Assembly (NCBI GenBank): GCA_031551275.1
Contig: JAVBNX010000007.1
Span: 1-64,000, forward strand
DNA: 64,000 nt
Direction of reading: 5' to 3'
From: JAVBMJ01 sp031551275
Lineage (GTDB): Bacteria; Bacteroidota; Bacteroidia; Bacteroidales; Rikenellaceae
Position 1 is the stretch's first letter. Every line of letters starts with the position of its first letter. Below the pieces are notes generated by a model. It made no database searches and was not told where the DNA came from. It saw only the letters and a program-made list of their open reading frames with translations. A program made the translations under genes and the position numbers. This document shows, one piece after another, positions 34,722 to 41,629 of this stretch.

Positions 34722-35342
34722 AAAGTTTGAATTGGTGTTTTGAGAGGGTTCGTCCTTCGCTTCGATCACGGCGTCGGCCAGCCCGAGGTCGAGCGCCTCC
34801 TGTGCCGAAAGCCACCTGCCGTTGCCCTGGTTCTCGCTCATCAGGGCGAAGAAGCCCTCCGCGTCGCGCCCCGAGGCGCCGGCGTAGACTTCCGCGATCC
34901 TGCGGTCGGTCATTTCAAGGAGTTGGAGGGTTGCGCTCATCGCGTTGGCGTTGCCTTGTTTGGCCGCGCTGGAGCGGTGGACCAGGTAGAGGGCGCTGGA
35001 GGAGAGTTGGCGCTGCCCGGGCGAGGCCCCCTGCGCGATAACGGTCGCGGCCGATGCCACGTAGCCGTAGCAACGGGTAACGACCTGCGCCTTGAGGCTT
35101 TTCAAAGCGTCGAGGATCAGCAGCGCCTGGTTCACGTCTCCGCCCGTGGAGCGGATGTCGACGATTACCTGCGCCGAGTCGATCCTTCGGATGGCCTCGA
35201 CCGCCGTGCGGAACTTCTCGTAGGTGGCGACCCTTTGGCCGGGATCCTGGAACTGCTCGTCCTCGGGCACCCCGATGATCCCTTCGATCTCGATCAGGGT
35301 CATCGAGCCGGATTGGTTTGAGATTCTGATAATTTCTTCCAT
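34431..35342 (-). CDS. ClpP-like prohead protease with C-terminal scaffold-like coiled coil
   Basis: 303 aa from MEEIIRIS; a longer TTG start at 35375 is less likely. Residues about 1-195 form a ClpP/S49-like serine protease: DIRSTGGDVNQALLILDAL, nucleophile Ser in GYVASAATVIAQG, His in LYLVHRSSA, and RWLSAQEALDLGLAD. From about 207 the protein changes to a charged coiled coil (SGSQQQIADLQNRIAELEIA) with a flexible tail, like capsid scaffolds. Protease and scaffold fused, with an internal start for free scaffold, is the lambda C/Nu3 plan. First gene of the cassette and divergent from rfbC. Confidence 0.8.
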   Translation of the reverse strand: MEEIIRISNQSGSMTLIEIEGIIGVPEDEQFQDPGQRVATYEKFRTAVEAIRRIDSAQVIVDIRSTGGDVNQALLILDALKSLKAQVVTRCYGYVASAATVIAQGASPGQRQLSSSALYLVHRSSAAKQGNANAMSATLQLLEMTDRRIAEVYAGASGRDAEGFFALMSENQGNGRWLSAQEALDLGLADAVIEAKDEPSQNTNSNFMNLSKRLRNLMETIGLRPDPAQENLSESDLDLLGEKLSGSQQQIADLQNRIAELEIANAKIAAKASATEAVEDPSMAAAGKSTNQSAYDMDAQSFK

Positions 35343-35428
35343 GGTTGCGGATTGTGGAGCGAAAGTAACTCGCAACCCGGGGCACGGGTTTATACAATAT
35401 TTGTATCTTTACAAAAAATTTCTGCCCG

Positions 35429-36013
35429 ATGGCCAAATTCACCTTCCAGCCCACGCCGCTCCAGGGCGTTATCCTGGTCGAACCGACCGTATGGGGCGAC
35501 GCCCGCGGATTCTTTATGGAGAGCTACGCCCGCCGCGAATTCGAGGCGGGGGGTATCGGCTGCGAGTTCGTCCAGGACAACCACTCCTGCTCGGTAAAGG
35601 GCGTACTGCGCGGCCTGCACTACCAGCGGGGCTGCTGGCAGGCCAAACTGGTCAGGGTGTTGTCCGGCAGCGTGTTGGACGTGGCTGTCGACCTGCGCCC
35701 CGAAAGCCCGACGTTCGGGAAGTGGCACGCCGAGGTGCTCTCGGCCGAAAACAAAAGGCAGCTGTTCATTCCCCGCCGCTTTGCCCACGGTTTTCTGACC
35801 CTGGAGCAGAACACCCAACTGGCCTACAAGTGCGACGCCTACTACGACGCGCAGGCCGATGCAGGTATCCTGTGGAGCGATCCCGGCATGGCCATCGACT
35901 GGCAACTTCCGCGTTGGGGACTGGAACCGGATACACTGATCCTCTCCGCCGCCGACCGGACGCGCCCCCTGCTCCAGGAGATCGACCCCGAAACCTTTGC
36001 CCTGAAGGGATAG
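35429..36013 (+). CDS. rfbC: dTDP-4-dehydrorhamnose 3,5-epimerase
   Basis: 194 aa, a cupin-fold RmlC. It epimerises dTDP-4-keto-6-deoxyglucose on the way to dTDP-L-rhamnose for surface polysaccharide. Motifs: GDARGFFMESY, FVQDNHSCSVKGVLRGLHYQ (with active-site His) and DLRPESPTFGKWHAEVLS, RRFAHGFLTL. The partner genes rfbA, rfbB, rfbD are not in the window. The upstream gap (35343-35428) is AT-rich and shared with the divergent phage cassette; TTTG near 35399 may belong to its promoter. Confidence 0.95.
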   Translation: MAKFTFQPTPLQGVILVEPTVWGDARGFFMESYARREFEAGGIGCEFVQDNHSCSVKGVLRGLHYQRGCWQAKLVRVLSGSVLDVAVDLRPESPTFGKWHAEVLSAENKRQLFIPRRFAHGFLTLEQNTQLAYKCDAYYDAQADAGILWSDPGMAIDWQLPRWGLEPDTLILSAADRTRPLLQEIDPETFALKG

Positions 36014-36032
36014 TCCGGTACATTATTTGCGG

Positions 36033-36791
36033 ATGAAAATCAAAATCATCCGTATGTTCAAAAGCGATCTATCGGGAAAGACCTTCCCCGACAACCAGAA
36101 AGTAAGTGCCGTCTCGATCCGCACCGGGATCCTGGAGATCATGCGCCGCGACCACCCGGGCGAGCTGAACCACATCTCCCGCTCCGAGCTGGACGACTAC
36201 CGCCAGCGCTACATCGAGGAGTCCTTGCGCTCCGACGTCGACCAGGTCACTTCCCTGGAGAAGGAGGTGCTCGAGAAGCTGCGCAACCACGAGGTGGTCT
36301 CCGACAACATCGAGGACTCCTGGACCAAACGCTACACTGTGGGCCAGCGCGTAGCCGACAAGGTGGCCACCTTCGGCGGGAGCTGGACCTTTATCATCTT
36401 CTTCTGTGGCTTTATCCTTTTTTGGATCGTCATCAACGTCGTGGCGCTGTTCTCCAAAAATTTCGATCCGTACCCCTTCATCCTGCTCAATCTGATGCTC
36501 TCCTGCCTGGCGGCGTTGCAGGCGCCCGTGATCATGATGAGCCAGAACCGCTCCGAGGAGAAGGACCGCCAGAGAGCCAGGGAGGACTACAAGGTCAACC
36601 TCAAGTCGGAGATCGAGATCAGCACGCTCCACGAAAAGATCGACCACCTGATCATCGACCAGCAGAGCCGCCTGTTCGAGATCCAGCACATCCAGGTCGA
36701 GATGCTCAGGGACCTGGCCGAGGAGGTCGCCGAACTCAAGCGCCTCTATTGCCAGGGTGCCACCGAACTCCGCCGCGAGCGCAAACTGTAA
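36033..36791 (+). CDS. DUF1003 membrane protein
   Basis: 252 aa from ATG 36033; ATG 36054 (MFKSDLSG) is also plausible. Two membrane helices near residues 120-140 and 150-175 (FIIFFCGFILFWIVINVVAL and FILLNLMLSCLAALQAPVIM), then the DUF1003 signature MMSQNRSEEKDRQRAREDYKVN and a coiled-coil tail. The N-terminal HP/LNxxERxRI-like part is cytoplasmic. Widespread, function unknown; follows rfbC closely. Confidence 0.85.
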   Translation: MKIKIIRMFKSDLSGKTFPDNQKVSAVSIRTGILEIMRRDHPGELNHISRSELDDYRQRYIEESLRSDVDQVTSLEKEVLEKLRNHEVVSDNIEDSWTKRYTVGQRVADKVATFGGSWTFIIFFCGFILFWIVINVVALFSKNFDPYPFILLNLMLSCLAALQAPVIMMSQNRSEEKDRQRAREDYKVNLKSEIEISTLHEKIDHLIIDQQSRLFEIQHIQVEMLRDLAEEVAELKRLYCQGATELRRERKL

Positions 36792-36804
36792 GGCCGCCCC
36801 CGGG

Positions 36805-38685
36805 TTATGCGATCTCGGCCAGTACCTGGTCCCCCGATACGGCCTCGCCCTCCTCGACCAAGAGCTGCTTGAGCTTCCCGGAAGCCGTGGCGAAGATGCT
36901 GTTTTCCATCTTCATCGCCTCGAGGATCAGGATCTCGTCGCCCGCCTTGACCTCGTCGCCCACCTTGGCCAGCACCTTGAAGATGCGTCCCGGCATGGGC
37001 GCGGTAATGGCGATCCCGGTAATCTGTTTTGTCTTCAGGGCTTTCTCTTCCGCTTTGGCTTTTTCCAGGGCCAACGCTTCCGCCTCGGCTTGAGCTTTGG
37101 CTTTATTTTCCACTGCCATGCAGCGCGCCGCCTTCTGCTCTTTGAGGAAGGGCTCGGCCACCGAGGGGAAAAGCTCGAGCAGAAGTACCTCTTTGGTGTT
37201 CTCTGCCAGCTTGATCCCGCCGCAATCCTTCAACTCCGGGTTGGGCTGCATTTCGTAGTGCGACATATCATAGGGCACCTCCTCGCGCGTCCCGGCGATC
37301 TTGAGCCTGAACTCGGGGTCCACGGGCACGGGCGTCTTGCCGTACTCGCCCTTGACCAGCCCCACGAACTGGTTCGACACGGTGGTGTAGAGCGGTTTTC
37401 CCGCTTTCAGGTCGATGGCGCAGTTGACCGCCTGCGCGCCCACGATCTGGCTGGTGGGCGTTACCAGCGGGGGCAACCCCGCGTCGAGCCTGACCTGCGG
37501 GATCAGCTCCATGGCCTTCTCGAGGATATCCTCCGATTTAAGCTGCTTGAGCTGCGCGACCATGTTGGTGTACATTCCGCCGGGTATCTCGGCCTTTTTG
37601 ACCAGCTCGTTGGGGGGCGGGAAACCGAAATAATCCTCGATCTTGTGGCAGGCGTCCACCAGGGCCGCCTCGTCGCCCTTGGCGGCAGCGGCCACCGCGC
37701 GGTCGAACTCCTTGTCGATCTCTGCGGGAATGGTATCGGTCAGCGGATTGAAGGGCTTGGGAATCTGCTTGACGGCGTCGAAAGCCTCTAATTCCTTGCG
37801 GATGACCAGCAAATCTTCGTTGATCTTGGCCACCGCTTCCATGTTGATATCCAACTCGATGCCCATCTTCTTGCAGAACACCCACACCAACTCGATGGCG
37901 GGAGCCGCAGGCCCTCCGGCGAAGTTCCAGATGTTGGTGTCCACCACGTCCGCCCCGGCTTGGATGGCGGCGATCACCGACGCCAACCCGTAGCCCGGTG
38001 TGCAGTGGGTGTGGAAATCGACGGGCAGGTCGATGTTGGCTTTGAAGAGCTTGATCAGCGCCGAAACCCGCGAGGGGGGGATCAGCCCGCTCATGTCCTT
38101 GATGGTAATCATGTCCGCGCCCAGGTCGGCCATCGCTTTGGCTTTCTGAAGGAAGTACTGGTCTGTAAAGACCTCCTTGGGCAATTTCTTCCCTTTGACG
38201 GCTGCCTTGAAGCGCTCCGCCGCCGTGAAGTGGGGATCGATCGTGTAGCAGACCGCGCAGTCGGCGATCCCACCGTATTTTTTGACGTACTTGACGGTCG
38301 ATTTAACGTTCTCCACGTCATTCAGCGCGTCGAATATCCGCATGATACCCAGCCCCGAGGAGATCGACTCGCGGCAGAACCCTTCGATGATCTCGTCCGA
38401 GTAGGGCTTGTAACCGAACAGGTTGCGTCCCCTCGACAGGGCAGTCAGCTTGGAGACGTCGCCGACCTCGGCTTTGATCTTTTCCAGCCGGTCCCAGGGG
38501 TTCTCCCCGAGGTACCTCATTACCGAGTCGGGCACCGCGCCGCCCCAGACCTCCATGGCGTAGAAGTTCGCGTGCTTGTAGAACGGCAAAACCTTGTCGA
38601 CCTGTGATTGTTTCAACCGCGTTGCAAAGGAGGATTGCTGTCCGTCCCTCAAAGTAAGGTCCCTGATAAGAAGTTTCCGGCTCAT
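36805..38685 (-). CDS. Biotin-dependent carboxyltransferase (oxaloacetate decarboxylase alpha / pyruvate carboxylase B type)
   Basis: 626 aa. N-terminal carboxyltransferase barrel with DLTLRDGQQSSFATRL (metal Asp), LSRGRNLFGYKPYSDE, and metal ligands HTHCTPGYG; then the conserved C-domain and an Ala/Glu/Lys-rich hinge (about 520-555). It ends in a biotinyl domain with ILEAMKMEN, the Lys being modified by the BirA encoded at 43812. The enzyme moves CO2 between biotin and pyruvate/oxaloacetate. Partner subunits (membrane decarboxylase or biotin carboxylase) are not adjacent, so the exact complex is open. Confidence 0.92.
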   Translation of the reverse strand: MSRKLLIRDLTLRDGQQSSFATRLKQSQVDKVLPFYKHANFYAMEVWGGAVPDSVMRYLGENPWDRLEKIKAEVGDVSKLTALSRGRNLFGYKPYSDEIIEGFCRESISSGLGIMRIFDALNDVENVKSTVKYVKKYGGIADCAVCYTIDPHFTAAERFKAAVKGKKLPKEVFTDQYFLQKAKAMADLGADMITIKDMSGLIPPSRVSALIKLFKANIDLPVDFHTHCTPGYGLASVIAAIQAGADVVDTNIWNFAGGPAAPAIELVWVFCKKMGIELDINMEAVAKINEDLLVIRKELEAFDAVKQIPKPFNPLTDTIPAEIDKEFDRAVAAAAKGDEAALVDACHKIEDYFGFPPPNELVKKAEIPGGMYTNMVAQLKQLKSEDILEKAMELIPQVRLDAGLPPLVTPTSQIVGAQAVNCAIDLKAGKPLYTTVSNQFVGLVKGEYGKTPVPVDPEFRLKIAGTREEVPYDMSHYEMQPNPELKDCGGIKLAENTKEVLLLELFPSVAEPFLKEQKAARCMAVENKAKAQAEAEALALEKAKAEEKALKTKQITGIAITAPMPGRIFKVLAKVGDEVKAGDEILILEAMKMENSIFATASGKLKQLLVEEGEAVSGDQVLAEIA

Positions 38686-38743
38686 GATTTGATGGCTTGG
38701 TAAAATGAAGAAATGTTTTTAAACGCCTGTTTTTTAGCTACAT

Positions 38744-38781
38744 GAGTGCTGTTAAAAAAATAGCACTGTTAGAATGCTAAC
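38744..38781. promoter_or_regulatory. Paired dyads upstream of the carboxyltransferase gene
   Basis: Two adjoining inverted repeats: AGTGCT-N11-AGCACT (38745-38767) and GTTAG-AATG-CTAAC (38768-38781), about 60-95 bases before the ATG at 38685. They could be operator sites or a leader fold. The rest of the 262-base gap 38686-38947 is AT-rich; no clear TAnnTTTG was found. Confidence 0.35.
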
Positions 38782-38892
38782 AAATATCGTGAAATAATTA
38801 ATATAAACGCTAAAAAAAGTGAAAATTTCATATGCGCGCACAAAAAACAGAGCATATAAGTCAAAAACGAAAGCCGCTGCCCGGACAGATAC

Positions 38893-38924
38893 CAAAAAAT
38901 AAGGCTGCCAGGGATGGCAGCCTT
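38893..38924 (-). terminator. Intrinsic terminator of the Cys-rich lipoprotein gene
   Basis: On the minus strand: stem AAGGCTGCC/GGCAGCCTT with a short loop, followed by ATTTTTTG. It lies 23 bases past the stop of the 67-aa lipoprotein. Confidence 0.85.
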
Positions 38925-38947
38925 ACTTTTATGCTTTATCGAGTTAC

Positions 38948-39151
38948 TTACTCGGCAACAGCTGCTTTTTCGCAGGCGCACTCGCCTTCGCAAGCGCAAG
39001 AGTCGGCGCACTGGCAAGCAGCGGAGTCAACTTCTTCAACGATAACTACTTCTTCTTCAACAACATCAGCGGGTTTTTGACCGGAGTTGCCTGCGCAAGA
39101 AAGAGCGATAGCAGCAGCTGCAACGAAGAGAACAGAGAAAACTTTTTTCAT
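38948..39151 (-). CDS. Small lipoprotein with a (CxCxxx)3 cysteine tail
   Basis: 67 aa. Lipoprotein signal with lipobox ALSC (Cys 19), then a Val/Glu-rich linker (ADVVEEEVVIVEEVD) and a tail with six Cys at 46, 48, 52, 54, 58 and 60, a regular CxC-x3 rhythm with acidic residues. The spacing resembles metal-thiolate proteins such as metallothioneins, so metal binding is likely but unproven. A strong promoter and a strong terminator frame it, marking a highly expressed single-gene unit. Confidence 0.82.
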   Translation of the reverse strand: MKKVFSVLFVAAAAIALSCAGNSGQKPADVVEEEVVIVEEVDSAACQCADSCACEGECACEKAAVAE

Positions 39152-39193
39152 GACGATCGGGTTTTGTTGGTTTCTTAATTAAGTTTTACGCGC

Positions 39194-39225
39194 CAAAATT
39201 ACTTGTAATGATTTGAAAAACCAAA
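39194..39225 (-). promoter_or_regulatory. Full promoter (-33 and -7) of the Cys-rich lipoprotein
   Basis: Minus strand: TTTG at 39222-39225, 20-base spacer, TAATTTTG at 39194-39201; the ATG follows about 42 bases later. Perfect Bacteroidetes consensus. The rest of the gap 39152-39367 is AT-rich with no gene. Confidence 0.75.
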
Positions 39226-39367
39226 TTTTTTTCAAAAAATTTAAAAAAGTAACATTACTCATTCCGCTCCGGGGTTTTCTTGCAAGTGTCTGACCCGGGG
39301 CAATTTCCCCGTTTATTACACGGAGCACGGAGCCGCCGGGTTTTCATAAATGTAATTTCTAATACAC

Positions 39368-40363
39368 CTATCTCCGTCCCATTCCGGCCATCCGCTTGCC
39401 CGAATCGAGCACCCGGAGCAGCAGGTTTTTGGCCCGGAACATATGTTTGTGCAGCAGCCACTCGACGAGTTTGTACTGCAATTTCTCCGTGCGGTTCCTC
39501 CAGATCATGGCGTCCGCCTCGGGGAAACTGCCGAGCCACAGCTCGTCGAAGGCCCGGTCCGTGGTCAGCGCGAGCGGTTTTTTAGCGAACAGCTTGGCAA
39601 AGAGGATGCTTGCGGCGTACTTTTCCGCGTCGGGCCGCGCGAGGTAGAATTTCTCGACCAGTTTCATGTTCTCCACCGCCTCCAGCCCCTTTTTCGGGGT
39701 GGCGAGCAGCGTCCCCATGCTCGACTCCGCGCTGATCCGGTAGTGGTAAAAGGCCTCGGGCAGGTAGGCCACCTTTTCGGCGAAGTAGAACAGGTGGGCG
39801 TTGAGGTAAAAATCCTCCGAAAAGTTGTAGCCCGGCTCGATCAGCGGGCCGGCCTTGTCGTAAAGCTCCCGGCTGAACATCTTGATGCACAGGTGGGGCG
39901 AGATGTACCACCCCAGCACCGCCTCGGCGGGCGACATCCTCTCCCACCCCCTCTTCGCCTCGCGGCTGTACACCCTCCGCCCCGGGTACTCGAACCATGC
40001 GTCGCTGACCACCGCATCGGCCTGCCGCCTCTCCGCCACGCCGTACAGCCGCTCGCACATCCCGGGGTCGATCCAGTCGTCGCTGTCAACGTGGATCAGA
40101 AAGCGACCTTTAGCATGGGCCACCGCCGTTTTACGGGCTTCAAAGGCCCCCTTGTTCCGCTCGTGCCGGATCAGGCGGATCTCCCGCCGGGGATTTTCGT
40201 CCGCCACCCTTTGGGCGACCTCCATCGCATGGTCGGGCGAGCAGTCGTCGACCAGTATGATCTCGATCCGCTCCATGGTCTGGTTTACCAAAGAGAGCAA
40301 ACACTCTTCGATGTACTTCTCGGTCCCCCAAACCGGGACAAGTATAGAAACCAACGGCTCCAT
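39368..40363 (-). CDS. Glycosyltransferase family 2
   Basis: 331 aa, GT-A fold: MEPLVSILVPVWGTEKYIEECLLSL at the start, IEIILVDDCSPD (nucleotide-sugar Asp), and FLIHVDSDDWIDPGM holding the DxD motif. No membrane helices. It would add a sugar in envelope polysaccharide or glycolipid synthesis; donor and acceptor unknown. It starts directly after the aspartate kinase stop (no gap), so the two share a transcript though no functional link is obvious. Confidence 0.92.
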   Translation of the reverse strand: MEPLVSILVPVWGTEKYIEECLLSLVNQTMERIEIILVDDCSPDHAMEVAQRVADENPRREIRLIRHERNKGAFEARKTAVAHAKGRFLIHVDSDDWIDPGMCERLYGVAERRQADAVVSDAWFEYPGRRVYSREAKRGWERMSPAEAVLGWYISPHLCIKMFSRELYDKAGPLIEPGYNFSEDFYLNAHLFYFAEKVAYLPEAFYHYRISAESSMGTLLATPKKGLEAVENMKLVEKFYLARPDAEKYAASILFAKLFAKKPLALTTDRAFDELWLGSFPEADAMIWRNRTEKLQYKLVEWLLHKHMFRAKNLLLRVLDSGKRMAGMGRR

Positions 40364-41629
40364 TTACGCCTCCGTTTGCGTACGCCTGACCAGGCGCAGG
40401 ATCCTGCGCGTGCGCTGCACCACCAGCACGTCGGTCCCCAGCGCGTATTTCAGGTAAAGCTCTTCATCGAAACCCCGGATGGTCAAAAGTTCGCAATCCG
40501 TGTTGGTTACCACGCGGTAGACCTCCCGGAGTTTTTGCAGCACCCCGGGCAGGTTGCGGTCGTTGTTCACGCACAGGGTCAGGTTTACCGCCGAGGACTG
40601 GACCAGGTTTACCTTGACCCGCCGCTGCTCGAAGGCCGAAACGATCTCGCCGATCCGCTCCTCTAAGACGAACGAAAAGTCCTTGGGCCGCACCGAGACC
40701 AGCACCTGCCCCCGCTTGAGGATCAGGATGGGGGCCTTGATCGTGCCCTGCATCTCGTATTTGATCACGCTGCCTTGCTTGTCCGGATCGCCGAAAGGCT
40801 TTACATACAAGGGGATCCGCTTGTTGTGCAGCGGTTTGATCGTCTTGGGGTGGATGATCTGCGCCCCGCTGTACGCCAGTTCGATGGCGTCCAGGTAGGT
40901 CAATTCGGGGATAAAGGTCGTCTCGGGAAAGATCTTGGGGTCCGCGCTCAGGACCCCCTCCACATCCTTCCAGATGGTCAAACTTTCCGCGTCCAGCAGG
41001 TTGGCTACCACGGCCGCCGTGTAGTCCGACCCCTCGCGCCCGAGCGTTGTGGGCTCCTGCCGCTTGTCCGCCCCGATAAATCCCTGCCCCACGAAGACCG
41101 TCCCGGCGCCCTCGCGCGTCGCGGCTTTCAAAAGCGGGGCGGTCAACTCCATATCCACGTTGGCGTCCCTGTGGCGGTCGTCTGTCACCATGATCCTGCG
41201 CATATCCAGCCACACGGCCTCCACGCCTTCGTCTTTAAGCGCCTGGGCGATAATGGCCGTGGAGACGATCTCCCCCATGCTTACCACCCGGTCGTACCAG
41301 AGGTCGTAATCGCCTTTTTCTTCCGCCGCTTTGCGGATTTGGTATCCGAGCGCCGCGAAGTGCTCCGCGACCTGCGGGGGCATCTCCCCGAAAAGCTCCG
41401 CGCAGATTCCGGCATGGTAGGCCTCAACCTCCTGCAATATCGCCAAAGCCTCCTGTTCGCGTCCCTCGACCGCCCCGGCGACGATCTTTTCCAACGCGTT
41501 GGTCGTCTTGCCCATCGCCGAAACGATCACAACGAGCCGTTGCCCCGCGTCGCGCTTTACGATCGAGCAGAGGTTTTTTACCCCCTCCGCCGACCTGACC
41601 GACGCGCCCCCGAACTTATATACCTTCAT
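40364..41629 (-). CDS. lysC: Aspartate kinase
   Basis: 421 aa monofunctional aspartokinase, first step of the Lys/Thr/Met pathway. Kinase start MKVYKFGGASVRSAEG, LVVIVSAMGKTTNAL, and TTLGREGSDYTAAVVA; then IWKDVEGVLSADPKIFP. The last 130 residues contain two ACT-like regions (ILILKRGQVLVSVRPKDFSF and KVNLVQSSAVNLTLCVNN) that usually bind the feedback amino acid. It adjoins the prolyl oligopeptidase gene upstream and the glycosyltransferase downstream. Confidence 0.95.
   Translation of the reverse strand: MKVYKFGGASVRSAEGVKNLCSIVKRDAGQRLVVIVSAMGKTTNALEKIVAGAVEGREQEALAILQEVEAYHAGICAELFGEMPPQVAEHFAALGYQIRKAAEEKGDYDLWYDRVVSMGEIVSTAIIAQALKDEGVEAVWLDMRRIMVTDDRHRDANVDMELTAPLLKAATREGAGTVFVGQGFIGADKRQEPTTLGREGSDYTAAVVANLLDAESLTIWKDVEGVLSADPKIFPETTFIPELTYLDAIELAYSGAQIIHPKTIKPLHNKRIPLYVKPFGDPDKQGSVIKYEMQGTIKAPILILKRGQVLVSVRPKDFSFVLEERIGEIVSAFEQRRVKVNLVQSSAVNLTLCVNNDRNLPGVLQKLREVYRVVTNTDCELLTIRGFDEELYLKYALGTDVLVVQRTRRILRLVRRTQTEA

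Noticed and set aside
30100..35430. Integrase, tRNA or att-site direct repeats around the phage head cassette
   Set aside because: Looked for on both flanks; none seen. The flanks are murF and rfbC directly.
39294..39312. GGGG-CAATTT-CCCC hairpin after the glycosyltransferase
   Set aside because: The U-rich side is on the plus strand while the upstream genes end on the minus strand, so it is not a convincing terminator for them.
39255..39539. 94-aa frame beside the glycosyltransferase
   Set aside because: It overlaps the glycosyltransferase coding region in another frame, with no domain and no start context.
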